Source: Bacteroidales bacterium
GTDB lineage: Bacteria > Bacteroidota > Bacteroidia > Bacteroidales > CG2-30-32-10
Length of the DNA: 64,000 nt
Assembly: GCA_035353855.1 (NCBI GenBank)
Contig: DAOQAK010000003.1
Location: 58,064-122,063 of the forward strand
Direction: 5' to 3'
How positions within the stretch are numbered: the stretch's first letter is position 1; the number at the start of each line of letters is the position of its first letter. The notes below the pieces were generated by a model. It worked only from the letters and a program-made list of their open reading frames with translations, made no database searches and was not told the DNA's origin. Made by a program: the position numbers and the translations under genes. This document shows, one piece after another, positions 28,782 to 37,680 of the stretch.

Positions 28782-30599
28782 TTATTTTCCTAATGGATTG
28801 CTAACAACAGGAATATTTTTTACAACACCTTGCTTTTCTTTTACAATATCCAACTCCTGGAATAAAAGTCCATCGGGTAAAATAAAACTTGCCGGTATAC
28901 CTGACAAATTATATTCCCAATTATCTAAACTGCCATTAACAGGCTTTACCATTGTATTGTAAACTTGCATATCCGAAGAAGTAGCCAGTAATCGTTTAAA
29001 TGATTTCGTACTGAGTCCCTGAACTTCAGCAAAACTAACCAATTCCTCGCTTCCGTCGGAAACTTTAACACGATAAACCTGAATTGTTTTTGAAAGATCA
29101 ATCTTTGGTTTCGATGCACCAAAGTAACTGATGCTGTTTTCATTTTCAATACCAGCTGCATCAGAAACAACTTTTCTTACAATATATGCATATTCCAGAT
29201 CTTCTTCTTTAGCAGCAGCAATAAGCATTTCTTTTAATTTTTTCTTATCAACGGATGTAACAGGATTATTATTTACCATCTTAATAACTCCTGGACCTGT
29301 TACTGTTTTTACTCCACCGTTACTTAATGCAGCACGGGCATGACCATTACTTTGTTTCATTTTTAAAGTTGGTGTTCTATTGCTGAGTAAATTTTTCAAC
29401 ACGCCATTTTCAACAAGCACCAATGAATCCATAGCTTTTACGCCTTCTGCATCTACCACAAAACTACCGACAAGATTTGTATTATTAAAAGATGGAAGTG
29501 TTGGAAGTGCAATAATACTGATATCTCTGGAAATTATTTTTTTATTCATCATTGCTTCAAGCGTGTTCTCTTTTATCATATCAGGATATAGACTAATGAT
29601 TTGCTCACTTCCGACAACAGGTTTTCTTATTGAGATCAATCCATTTACATTGGTAAAAAACTTTTGTACAAAAACTTCTGCAGCTGCCTGACCCTCGAAT
29701 AATATGGGTCCGCAATAAGGTTCACTTACGGCATTTTTCGATACCAGTTCTGATAAATTTGCTGCCATCTTTTCAACATCAGCAATCATTGTTTTTTCAT
29801 CAGGTAACTGCGAAATATTTTTACAAAACCATAGGACATGATCATTTAAAATCTCTCCGCTTGGCGCCTGTGTTTTGGCAACTACCTTAACAGATACAAC
29901 CTGCAAAGGATATTGCGCCGACGTTTCTTCACTGTTAACAAAATATACTTGTCCGTCGTAAGCAAAAACGCTCACATCTGATTGTTGAATTTTAGGATAC
30001 TTTTTTAAAACAGCAGAAAGATTACGCGCAAGATTTTCCATCTGTGTTTTGCTGAGATTAAAACTTTTGTACGGTGCAAAAGTTGTTGATTTTGTTACTT
30101 TACAAAAATCTGATAACTGCTTTTCTTCTTCAGTCAGACTCTGCTGGCTTAATGCAGAACTTTTAGCTTCATAATTTGTGATCGCATCTTTGTAATTATT
30201 ATCAGTATAAAGCCATAATGCCCTGCGAATATCATTTTTATTATTTGAAAAAGGAACCTCATTACTGAATTCACTCCATGACCAAATATTATTTTCATCG
30301 AGATAATTCTCATTAGTCTTTTCATTTTCGCCAACCAGCACACGGTTTTCAAATAAACGGATCGGGCGTTCTTCCGATTTTACAATAGCTCCAAGAATAG
30401 CTTTTATTTGCAATGCCTTTGCATCGGAAATACTGTAGCTGATATATTCAGGCGAAAGCATTTTTTCGATTTTCAGGCTGTCCATGCCGCGCTGTATTTC
30501 CTGTTTCATGGCATTAATAAATACATTATCCTGTGCCATGCTTAATTTTGCTGTAAATAATATTACAACAATCATCAAATATGTTTTTATCTTTTTCAT
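28782..30599 (-). CDS. Exported TldE/PmbA-like protein (no zinc motif)
   Basis: A 605-residue protein with a signal peptide ending SMAQ. It has the fold pattern of TldD/PmbA proteins (for example SYSISDAKALQIKAILG near the start and TGPGVIKM near 445). Where TldD carries HExxxH it reads GPILFEGQAAAEVFVQKFF, so the zinc ligands are absent, as in TldE. In Escherichia coli TldD and TldE form a cytosolic protease that trims microcin precursors. Here both partners carry signal peptides. The gene follows the TldD-like gene by 26 bases. A heterodimeric exported peptidase is inferred. Confidence 0.78.
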   Translation of the reverse strand: MKKIKTYLMIVVILFTAKLSMAQDNVFINAMKQEIQRGMDSLKIEKMLSPEYISYSISDAKALQIKAILGAIVKSEERPIRLFENRVLVGENEKTNENYLDENNIWSWSEFSNEVPFSNNKNDIRRALWLYTDNNYKDAITNYEAKSSALSQQSLTEEEKQLSDFCKVTKSTTFAPYKSFNLSKTQMENLARNLSAVLKKYPKIQQSDVSVFAYDGQVYFVNSEETSAQYPLQVVSVKVVAKTQAPSGEILNDHVLWFCKNISQLPDEKTMIADVEKMAANLSELVSKNAVSEPYCGPILFEGQAAAEVFVQKFFTNVNGLISIRKPVVGSEQIISLYPDMIKENTLEAMMNKKIISRDISIIALPTLPSFNNTNLVGSFVVDAEGVKAMDSLVLVENGVLKNLLSNRTPTLKMKQSNGHARAALSNGGVKTVTGPGVIKMVNNNPVTSVDKKKLKEMLIAAAKEEDLEYAYIVRKVVSDAAGIENENSISYFGASKPKIDLSKTIQVYRVKVSDGSEELVSFAEVQGLSTKSFKRLLATSSDMQVYNTMVKPVNGSLDNWEYNLSGIPASFILPDGLLFQELDIVKEKQGVVKNIPVVSNPLGK

Positions 30600-30625
30600 T
30601 TGTTTTTCTTTTTAACAGTTAATAA

Positions 30626-32317
30626 TTACGGTCTGGTTAGGATAGGCAATTTTGTTTGATTCTTTACTTTGCGTTGCGTTTCAATTTGCTTTACAAATAA
30701 AGTAGGGCAAACTGTTGACACAGGTACAGAGCCTGATTCAGCTCCGCAAAATCCAGTAAATAATCCGTAATCATCACCAGCGGCTTCAATGTTAGAAAAA
30801 ATAGATAAAGGAGTACCAACTAAATTAACACCACGCACTAATTCATCAGGTCTTCCATCAACATATATCCTGTATACTTCTACCGGAGTTACATTAAATG
30901 CATTGGGGCTGTACCTGCCTGTACTGGTAAAACCTCCAACAGTACTAACAAATAAATATCCATATTCTTTTCCTTGTTTTTTAGCTTCATCAATAAGAGC
31001 CTGACGTAATTGTGCTGCTGTTAAAGGTTTATTCGATTCGACAATCATATTCGATTGACGGCTTACTGCCTGCATACCAGCCTGAGCCCTGCCATGTCCA
31101 TTAGAGTTATTAAAATTTTCAATAGGAGTTCTCGACATTAAAAAGTTTTTCAATATTCCATTTTCAATGATTATAAGTTTTTTCCCAAGCTGTCCCTGGT
31201 CATCATATTTATAAGCCCCATTTAAGAAGAAGCCTTTATATTTTGTAATCGTAGGATCGAATGTTATTGTTAAATTTTCGTTTATCACTTTTTCGCCAAC
31301 TTTTTTCTTGAATGTTTGAGCGTCGCTTTCATCTTTCATACGTTGCCCTTCAATCCTGTGCCCAAATATTTCATGAAAAAAAACGCCTGCTGATGCAGCA
31401 GCTAATAATGCAGGGCCTGTATATGAATCAACAACCGGAGCTGTTCTGAGCTTGGTAAGTGTTTCGCTCATTTTTTTTGTATCACTAATGATAACATCAT
31501 CTGATGGTAAATCATTTGGATATAATCCAAAATAACTTTCATACAACGGCAAATCCATTCCATCATCAGCCTGTGTTTGCCCGTTAACCATCACCCTGCA
31601 TGTAACCCTGTTTTCGGTAATGCTACTGCCATCTGTTGCTACAAAATATTTTCTTTCAATGATAAAAGAAAAAGTTGCGGAACCTTCAATAATATCCTTA
31701 TTCTGAAGAAATATTGCTGAATAGCTTTTAATTTTATTTTCCCACAAACTGCTGTCAAATACAATATCTTTTTCATTAAGCGGTGCTTCGTTATATATTA
31801 CCGGTTTCTCTTTAGTGAAGTCATTCGACTTATCTTCGTCTTCTACCTTCACAGCAATATTAGCCAAAACCTTGGCATACATATCCGCTGATTTACGGTA
31901 TTGATCATTAGTTTCCTTCCATAATATTTGTTTTACACCTTCCGAAACATTTTCAATTGGAAGGGTTACACCATAATCATAATCAAACCATCCGTAATCT
32001 TCTCCTTTTATAGGATGTGAATTATCAAGAGTATCGCTACCTACCCTGACATTAGTACACAACTTACGATTATGCGACCATCCTGATTTAGTAATTTGCC
32101 CGAATGATGTTTCAATGTTGTACGCCTTTATATCATTCACGCGATAGGAAATGTAATATGGTGCAACCTTTTCTTTTTTCAAGGTTTCCATATTCCTGGT
32201 GAGTTCTTCTTTTAATATGCCCGGTAACTTATCCTGTGAAATTGCCGGAACAAAAAGCATAATTCCAATTAGGAATAAAAACATTTTTTTCATGTGTGTT
32301 TGGTTTTGGTTAATCAC
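30626..32317 (-). CDS. Exported TldD-like metalloprotease with HExxxH
   Basis: A 563-residue protein. The best start is the internal ATG at 32293, because it gives a clean signal peptide (MKKMFLFLIGIMLFVPAISQ). The zinc motif FFHEIFGHRIEGQ puts His315, Glu316 and His320 (full-length numbering) in position. The C-terminal GFCGAESGSVPVS supplies the cysteine ligand typical of TldD. Thus this partner is predicted active, unlike its zinc-free neighbour downstream. The substrate, presumably an exported peptide, is unknown. The 360-base stretch upstream holds a terminator and inverted repeats. Confidence 0.82.
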   Translation of the reverse strand: MINQNQTHMKKMFLFLIGIMLFVPAISQDKLPGILKEELTRNMETLKKEKVAPYYISYRVNDIKAYNIETSFGQITKSGWSHNRKLCTNVRVGSDTLDNSHPIKGEDYGWFDYDYGVTLPIENVSEGVKQILWKETNDQYRKSADMYAKVLANIAVKVEDEDKSNDFTKEKPVIYNEAPLNEKDIVFDSSLWENKIKSYSAIFLQNKDIIEGSATFSFIIERKYFVATDGSSITENRVTCRVMVNGQTQADDGMDLPLYESYFGLYPNDLPSDDVIISDTKKMSETLTKLRTAPVVDSYTGPALLAAASAGVFFHEIFGHRIEGQRMKDESDAQTFKKKVGEKVINENLTITFDPTITKYKGFFLNGAYKYDDQGQLGKKLIIIENGILKNFLMSRTPIENFNNSNGHGRAQAGMQAVSRQSNMIVESNKPLTAAQLRQALIDEAKKQGKEYGYLFVSTVGGFTSTGRYSPNAFNVTPVEVYRIYVDGRPDELVRGVNLVGTPLSIFSNIEAAGDDYGLFTGFCGAESGSVPVSTVCPTLFVKQIETQRKVKNQTKLPILTRP

Positions 32318-32677
32318 TGATTAAATTAAAGAACTGTTTTTTTATTAAAATATTTTCCTCTTATTGAATTTTTAATTCATTTTGTATTCATATTTTCGCA
32401 TCAACAAAGTATATAATTAATTTTTGATTTTCAAAGGACTATTTTATAAAACATATAGTTTTGTTCATAGCTGGTAAGTTTGGGTGTATAACTGGAAATC
32501 TATTTTATACCGATATGAATCAAACTTACTAACGATTTATTTTTTTATTGATATGTTCCAGAGTATGATTATGGCTCAATAATAAAAAAGGCAATTAATA
32601 AAAATTGCCTTTTCGATCGATAAACTTAACTAACAGGGATAGGATTGCTGCCTATTATTGTTTTTTATTATACTAAT
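32318..32677. other. Intergenic stretch with hairpin and tRNA-like fragment
   Basis: About 360 bases without a gene. It contains a GTAAGTTTG/CAAACTTAC inverted pair (nine bases, about 32478-32531), a terminator-like hairpin at 32586-32613 and a tRNA-3'-end-like fragment at 32632-32654. I see no other coding frame. Confidence 0.6.
32586..32613 (-). terminator. Rho-independent terminator-like hairpin
   Basis: An AAAAGGCAATT/AATTGCCTTTT stem of eleven pairs with a six-base loop. The U-run is longer on the minus strand (six), so it should end transcripts of the receiver-PAS gene at 32678-33406. Confidence 0.65.
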
Positions 32678-33406
32678 TTATGCACATTCTGATATGTAGC
32701 CAATCAATGAATCAACACCTTTAAAACTCACTATACTGGCAAACATTTCAACTTTTACTTCATGTTCTTCTTTAACATGATGGGCATTAAACTTTACGTG
32801 CAAATTGTCTTGTATTTTACTGAAACAACATTCCATTTTTTCAAGTATATTATTTTTATCGCTGCCGGTAATAAGATTATTAAAAGTTATATTTGAAAAA
32901 TCAGCTGGCGACAAACCAAATATATTTGCACATTTTTCATTTACAAAATCAAATTTATTTTTGCTATAAACAAAAACACCGGTTAATGGATTATTAATTA
33001 ATGCATGAAAATCTTCATCGTGTTTCTGCTGCAATCTTTCAACTTTATCAAAACGTGTTTTAATTGATGAATGTAGTTCTTTATAATCAAGAGGGTTAAT
33101 AATATAATCGTCGGCACCCAGGTTCATTCCCTCTCTTATATCTTTTTTTTCGCCCTGTGCTGTTATGAAAATAAATGGAATAGACGAAGTGGTTTTAATC
33201 TGTTGAATGATTTTGTAAAAATCACAACCATTTATATGAGGTATCTTTATATCACATAAAATTAAATCGGGTAATTGTTTTATGGCTATATGCAAACCAG
33301 AAATACCATCGTTAGCCGAAAGAGTATTATATCCTTCGTCTTTAAGAGAATTACAAATTTTTTCTCTTAATACAATGTTATTTTCAATTACCAGGATATT
33401 TTTCAT
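32678..33406 (-). CDS. Receiver-PAS protein with atypical receiver
   Basis: A 242-residue two-domain protein: receiver (1-120) and PAS-like domain (about 130-235). The phospho-accepting Asp52 is present in LILCDIKIP. The acidic pair reads Glu8-Asn9 (ENN) instead of Glu/Asp-Asp, and the conserved lysine of the LTKPF loop is Asn104 (IINPLD). The paralogue at 35445-36410 has intact ED and K104. There is no HTH or catalytic output domain, so it could act by protein contacts, and it may not be a conventional phospho-switch. It has no kinase beside it. Confidence 0.82.
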   Translation of the reverse strand: MKNILVIENNIVLREKICNSLKDEGYNTLSANDGISGLHIAIKQLPDLILCDIKIPHINGCDFYKIIQQIKTTSSIPFIFITAQGEKKDIREGMNLGADDYIINPLDYKELHSSIKTRFDKVERLQQKHDEDFHALINNPLTGVFVYSKNKFDFVNEKCANIFGLSPADFSNITFNNLITGSDKNNILEKMECCFSKIQDNLHVKFNAHHVKEEHEVKVEMFASIVSFKGVDSLIGYISECA

Positions 33407-33436
33407 ATTCTTTTCATCAATGTGATGACTTATTTT

Positions 33437-33652
33437 TTAAATGTTACGAAAAACTTCTATCATTTTTATTGTAGGTCTGACAAACATGTATGGACCATCC
33501 ATACTTTTACATTCAAGCCATTTATTGCTTATCAATTTGCGAACCACTTTAAAAGAAACAGATTTAGACCTCATGCAATAAGCTGTTGATTTATTACCCA
33601 TCAAATGATTTGCAACAATGTGCCTGATTTCTCTTCTATAAATCTTTTTCAT
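33437..33652 (-). CDS. Small HTH-like protein
   Basis: A 71-residue basic protein. The core has the look of a winged-helix/HTH (KSVSFKVVRKLISNKWLECK) but no family is certain. It sits between a receiver-PAS gene and a PD40 gene in the same direction, with 30 and 17 bases of spacing, and is likely co-transcribed. Function is unknown. Confidence 0.45.
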   Translation of the reverse strand: MKKIYRREIRHIVANHLMGNKSTAYCMRSKSVSFKVVRKLISNKWLECKSMDGPYMFVRPTIKMIEVFRNI

Positions 33653-33669
33653 AGCTTCTGGTTTTAAAC

Positions 33670-34590
33670 TTATTTATCTAAATGATATCTCACGAAATAA
33701 ATATTCTGATTGCTTTTCTCCATTTTATTTGAAGAATAATATGCATTGACCCCTTCAGAATTAATAATGAAATTATAATCGTCATATGCAGAATTTACGG
33801 GAGCCCCAAGATTTTCGGGTGCCGACCATAAACCCTCATCATTTTGAGTAGCAGTAAAAATATCATAACCGCCATAGCTATTATGTCCGATGGAACTGAA
33901 ACAAAGAGTAGCTCCGTCAGGCATAATGAAAGGGCTTTCCTCGTTCTCAGCAGTGTTAATATCTTTACCAAGATTATATGGCATACTCCATTTTCCATTA
34001 GATAATCTTTCAGCAGCCCATATATCTTTTCCGCCATATCCGCCAGACCTGTTGCTGACAAAATAAAGTGTATTACCATCGGGACTTAATGAAGGATTGC
34101 ATTCAATATTTTTGGTATTAATATTAATTTTTTGTGGATTATAAAAATCATTATTTAAGTTTACACTATATATATCATCATCCATTGTAATAAATATCTC
34201 ATCATAATTCATTATTTTATTTTCTTCTCTAAATTTTGAATATTCCTTTACGATGTTTATAGGTTTTGTCCATTCGCCCGATGTACTATCATGTTTTGAA
34301 AAATAAAATTCCCTGCTTACAATAATATTTTTTTTGCTTTTAATATCAACACAATAAATCAACCCCGAATTGATTTCGGAAATATATAAGGGATATTCGG
34401 ATGATGTTCCATTTATTAAAGTACTAAGCACTTCCACATCCACACGGGAACTCCATGGTGTTAATATTAGCTGATCATACAACGATACCGGAGGATTGAA
34501 TGATTTCCCTGTTTTAGTTGTATTTGCCTTTATATTTACCAATGATCCCAGCAAGTATAATATTGTAAAAATTGTGATAAACTTTTTCAT
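33670..34590 (-). CDS. Exported PD40/TolB-like beta-propeller protein
   Basis: A 306-residue protein with a signal peptide (FITIFTILYLLGSLVNIKA). PD40 repeats are visible: NPSLSPDGNTLYFVSNRSGG, FIMPDGATLCFSS and FIINSEGVNAYYSSNK. The spacer units GGKDIWAAER and GGYDIFTATQ are typical of OmpA-associated PD40 proteins of Bacteroidota. A role in envelope or secretion complexes is inferred from the family. The gene is preceded by one copy of a duplicated regulatory region (34637-34737). Confidence 0.7.
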   Translation of the reverse strand: MKKFITIFTILYLLGSLVNIKANTTKTGKSFNPPVSLYDQLILTPWSSRVDVEVLSTLINGTSSEYPLYISEINSGLIYCVDIKSKKNIIVSREFYFSKHDSTSGEWTKPINIVKEYSKFREENKIMNYDEIFITMDDDIYSVNLNNDFYNPQKININTKNIECNPSLSPDGNTLYFVSNRSGGYGGKDIWAAERLSNGKWSMPYNLGKDINTAENEESPFIMPDGATLCFSSIGHNSYGGYDIFTATQNDEGLWSAPENLGAPVNSAYDDYNFIINSEGVNAYYSSNKMEKSNQNIYFVRYHLDK

Positions 34591-34636
34591 GATACTTTTA
34601 TATTATGATTTATTAATAAGTATAATTGTTTTTCTT

Positions 34637-34737
34637 ATGTAAAATTACATCTTCGGGAGGGGGCAAATCATCAGCATAAATGATGGTTTTTTTAATAATA
34701 TTGAATGGTAGTGGCTATAAATAGTGAGGCAAAAAAA
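34637..34737 (-). repeat. Duplicated regulatory block, copy 1
   Basis: It begins with the palindrome ATGTAAAATTACAT (34637-34650) and ends GTGGCTATAAATAGTGAGGC plus an A-run. It lies 46 bases before the PD40 gene start. It aligns with the block at 35167-35265: the palindrome, ATCATCAnCATAAATG and the TGGTAGTnGCTATAAATAGT segment are shared. Confidence 0.75.
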
Positions 34738-34936
34738 GTCCCAAGCATCAAGTCCCAAGTCCCAAACTTCAAGTTTCAAATCCCGGGATATAAGAAAATC
34801 ATTCTTTAACCCTTTTCTTCATTGAATTTTAAAATCGTAATTGATGAATGTGCAAAATTATTTTTAACTCCAAATAGAAGTAATGAAGAAAAGCTATTAT
34901 TCAAGCTATAATGGTGGCAAATTCCAATAAAAGAAA

Positions 34937-34964
34937 AAGGGAACACTTTTAATCCGTTTCCCTT
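34937..34964 (-). terminator. Terminator-like hairpin downstream of the small ORF
   Basis: AAGGGAA and TTCCCTT form the stem, and the minus strand continues with a T-rich run (CCCTTTTTCTTTT). It points in the same direction as the small ORF at 34998-35126. Confidence 0.5.
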
Positions 34965-34997
34965 GGAATTTGAGGTTTGTAATTTTGAATTTGAGAA

Positions 34998-35126
34998 TTA
35001 TATCCAGATCCTCATAAAGAACATAAGTACGAATGTTAATGCTGCTTTATATTTTTCATTTATAAAGTTCAATTGTTTTTTACTTAGGAAAAAACGGCCT
35101 ACGAGGATGATCAAAAGTGCTATCAT
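34998..35126 (-). CDS. Possible 42-residue membrane-associated small protein
   Basis: An ATG at 35124-35126 opens a 42-residue frame to a TAA at 34998-35000. The product begins MIALLIILVGRFFLSKKQ, so it is a short hydrophobic segment followed by a basic patch. Support comes from context: a copy of the duplicated regulatory block lies 40 bases upstream and a minus-strand terminator lies 34 bases downstream. The hydrophobic opposite-strand frame means coding is not certain; the transcript could instead be a small RNA. Confidence 0.4.
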   Translation of the reverse strand: MIALLIILVGRFFLSKKQLNFINEKYKAALTFVLMFFMRIWI

Positions 35127-35166
35127 TTTTTGTGTGTTGGTGTTTACTTTTTCATTGTGTTTGCTA

Positions 35167-35265
35167 ATGTAAAATTACATCTTTGAAAAGGCAAAATCAT
35201 CAACATAAATGCTGAAATTAATAATACTTTTAAATTGGTAGTAGCTATAAATAGTGAGGCAAAAA
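35167..35265 (-). repeat. Duplicated regulatory block, copy 2
   Basis: It carries ATGTAAAATTACAT (35167-35180) followed by sequence matching copy 1, including CATCAACATAAATG and GTAGCTATAAATAGTGAGGC. On the minus strand it gives TAATTTTAC, which resembles the -7 boxes elsewhere in the window, and it lies 40 bases before the possible small ORF. Confidence 0.75.
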
Positions 35266-35444
35266 TCAAAGAACCAAAATCAAAACACCAAGCTTCAAGT
35301 TCCAAATACCAAGAGAAAAAGAAGAAGAAAATTTTTAATACGTTTTATTTATCTATGCTTTGAAACCGGGACTTTGAACTTAAGAATTAAAGCCCATTTT
35401 ATTGATATGTATTTGTTATACCGATGATATAAATGGTATCGGAA

Positions 35445-36410
35445 TTATAATTCAATAAGCCCTTGGCGTATAGCATACATAACCAGGTCGGGGGTATTTT
35501 TACATTCGGTTTTTGCTAAAAGATTAGCGCGATGCGTATCGATAGTATGTTTGCTTAAAAACAACTTTTTTGATATTTCAGTTGTCGACAAACCCTGGCA
35601 TATAAGCTGCAACACTTCTATTTCGCGCTCTGAAAATTTTGATTTGTCAACATCTTTTCCTGTATGCTTTTCTTTATTTTTCCCGGGTTTAACTTCCAGG
35701 ATATTTCCTTTCAGACATTCTTTCCCTTTGATTTTAACAATAGTACCATACACTTGAATAATAGCAGGCGACTGGTCTTTTTTAAATATTTTCATTTCCG
35801 TAGAAAAAGAGCTTTGAATCCCCTTAATACAACGGTGAATTTTTGCCTGTGATTCATCACTTTCATCACCAAAAACCAAATCCTCGAAACTCATCTGGCT
35901 TAATTCTTCTTTGCTGTAGCCAAGTATTTCGGAAAGTTTTGAATTAACAAAAGCAAATTTATCATCATAGTATACATATACGCCAACCATAGGGTTTTCA
36001 ATCAAAGCAAGTAGTTGTTCATCATTCTGCTTTAAATATCTTTCGTGCTTTTCAAGCCTTATCTTTACTATTTTCAATAATTCGGAAAACTGAAAAGGCT
36101 TTGTCAGGTAATCATCTGCACCTAATTGCATGCCCTGCCGAATATCATCTTTTTCGTCCTTGCCGGTAAGAAAAATAAAAGGGATGTTAGATAAAGACGG
36201 AATTTGCTGAATGGTTCTGCATACTTCAAACCCATCTTTTTTAGGCATTGTAACATCACTGATAATAAGATCGGGGATAATTTCAATAGCTTTCTGTATG
36301 CCGGCAACGCCATCCACAGCAGTATGTATCTCGAATCCTTCCTTTTTTAGAAAATTAACGGTTGATTCAAGAACTAATAGATCATCTTCTATAACAAGAA
36401 TCTTTTTCAT
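35445..36410 (-). CDS. Receiver-PAS-LuxR response regulator
   Basis: A 321-residue regulator with three domains: a receiver (1-120, Glu8-Asp9, Asp52 in LIISDVTMP, Lys104 in LTKPF), a PAS domain (about 130-240) and a LuxR-type HTH (about 255-320, FSEREIEVLQLICQGLSTTEISKKL). The receiver is intact, so phosphorylation by a distant kinase is likely, followed by DNA binding. No kinase gene is near. Its first two domains parallel the smaller, degenerate protein at 32678-33406, and both are co-oriented. Confidence 0.92.
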   Translation of the reverse strand: MKKILVIEDDLLVLESTVNFLKKEGFEIHTAVDGVAGIQKAIEIIPDLIISDVTMPKKDGFEVCRTIQQIPSLSNIPFIFLTGKDEKDDIRQGMQLGADDYLTKPFQFSELLKIVKIRLEKHERYLKQNDEQLLALIENPMVGVYVYYDDKFAFVNSKLSEILGYSKEELSQMSFEDLVFGDESDESQAKIHRCIKGIQSSFSTEMKIFKKDQSPAIIQVYGTIVKIKGKECLKGNILEVKPGKNKEKHTGKDVDKSKFSEREIEVLQLICQGLSTTEISKKLFLSKHTIDTHRANLLAKTECKNTPDLVMYAIRQGLIEL

Positions 36411-36630
36411 CTTATTCAGTATAAAAGTTTATTAACTTTCCACTGATGCTATTTTTATTATTACAAATTTAATTTATTTAACTATATATTTCTACTTTAT
36501 TCATTTTTTTTTGCATTCATCATTTAAAGTGAATCCTGATCAAATAATTATTGGTAAATAATTACAGAATTTATTATACTGTTATGTTTTTCTAATAAAT
36601 ACTTTCCTAAAATCAAAATCAGCAGACCTT

Positions 36631-37458
36631 TTATATCAATGGCTTTGAGCAATTATGGCAATACCTGGCATTAGGTTTCAGTTTTGCTCCGCAGGAAGTA
36701 CAAAACTGCAAACCGGCAGGAGATACAGGCGGGGGTGTAGTATTTTGTACCGATGATGGCGTAGTATTTTGTATCGGTGGTCTTTGCATGTGTTGATTTA
36801 CGGGAGGTCTTTGTGGCGGATACTGTGGATTGTATTGCTGATTTACCGGTGATATAGGCATTTGTGAAGGATACGTGGGATAAACTTTTATTTTCGGTTT
36901 TCGCAATGTAAAATAAAGTACTAGTCCAATAACAAAAAGAATAAGGACAACGCCGCCGATAATAAAAAATATTCCAAAAGACCCTGCTACTGAGGTTTTC
37001 TTAGGTATCGGGCATTTGCTGCTGAAAGTTCCGGAAACATTTTCGCCACCTTCATCAATCATATTAAAGGTACCGTTCAGATTAAAATAATCTGCTTGCT
37101 GAGTGAAACGCCCATTCATTGTAAAACTTAAATTAAACTGGTCATCCATTCGTCCCCTTTCAAACGTCTGCATTTTCCCATTGCCTGATGCGTTAAAATC
37201 ATTTGTATTCGCAGTACCTCCACCATTACCTGTTGCCATTACATAGTTGGTTGCAGCTGTACTTGGCTTTGTCATTTTAAACCGAAAATCAACCCTGGCA
37301 TTATTTCCGTTAATAGTGATAAAGCAACTTTCGTAGCTATATGTAAAATCCTGATTATTAAATCGCATTTCCATAACGTATTTCCCATCATGATTTTGCG
37401 CAAACAGTGATACTGTATAGTAAAGTATACTAAAGATAAGCAGGTTAATTTTTTTCAT
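36631..37458 (-). CDS. Exported/membrane protein with C-terminal zinc ribbon
   Basis: A 275-residue protein with an N-terminal signal sequence (MKKINLLIFSILYYTVSLFAQ), a beta-rich domain (about 22-150), one transmembrane helix (about 158-186, IFFIIGGVVLILFVIGLVLYF), a proline/glutamine-rich linker with VQNTTPP repeats, and a C-terminal zinc ribbon (FCTSCGAKLKPNARYCHNC). If the first segment is cleaved, the ribbon faces the cytosol. An extracytoplasmic sensor tied to a cytosolic zinc ribbon is a reasonable reading. Function is unknown. Confidence 0.6.
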   Translation of the reverse strand: MKKINLLIFSILYYTVSLFAQNHDGKYVMEMRFNNQDFTYSYESCFITINGNNARVDFRFKMTKPSTAATNYVMATGNGGGTANTNDFNASGNGKMQTFERGRMDDQFNLSFTMNGRFTQQADYFNLNGTFNMIDEGGENVSGTFSSKCPIPKKTSVAGSFGIFFIIGGVVLILFVIGLVLYFTLRKPKIKVYPTYPSQMPISPVNQQYNPQYPPQRPPVNQHMQRPPIQNTTPSSVQNTTPPPVSPAGLQFCTSCGAKLKPNARYCHNCSKPLI

Positions 37459-37641
37459 TGACTAAATATTTATAATTAATTCAATAAAATAATTTCTTAA
37501 AATATTTTTAATATAAGCATGAATGAATAATGATTATTACAAATATAAATAAATTAATTTATTATTTTACTGTATTTAGTATCGTCAATTATAGCAGACA
37601 GATATAGAGGATATGATGATAATAATATTCTCAGAAGAAAA

Positions 37642-37674
37642 AAAACGGTTCAGGAAATTTATCTGAACCGTTTT
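37642..37674 (-). terminator. Terminator-like hairpin after tRNA-like fragment
   Basis: AAAACGGTTCAG and CTGAACCGTTTT pair, and the minus strand continues with a seven-T run, so it ends minus-strand transcripts. It directly follows the tRNA-3'-end-like fragment at 37681-37699. Confidence 0.6.
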
Positions 37675-37680
37675 GCTTAG

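Larger units (their letters stand above)
34591..35444. other. Intergenic region with duplicated regulatory block
   Basis: About 850 bases without a long ORF. It holds the two copies of a regulatory block (34637-34737 and 35167-35265), a possible 42-residue ORF between them (34998-35126), its terminator (34937-34964), and two stretches rich in CCAAG/TTCAAG-type short repeats (34738-34795 and 35266-35314). Confidence 0.7.

Noticed and set aside
33437..33652. Small HTH-like protein read as an antitoxin
   Set aside because: No toxin gene is adjacent and the HTH pattern is weak, so it stays an unassigned small protein.
34963..35172. 69-residue plus-strand ORF in the duplicated region
   Set aside because: The terminator and both regulatory blocks point to the minus strand; the plus frame looks like the mirror of a hydrophobic minus frame.
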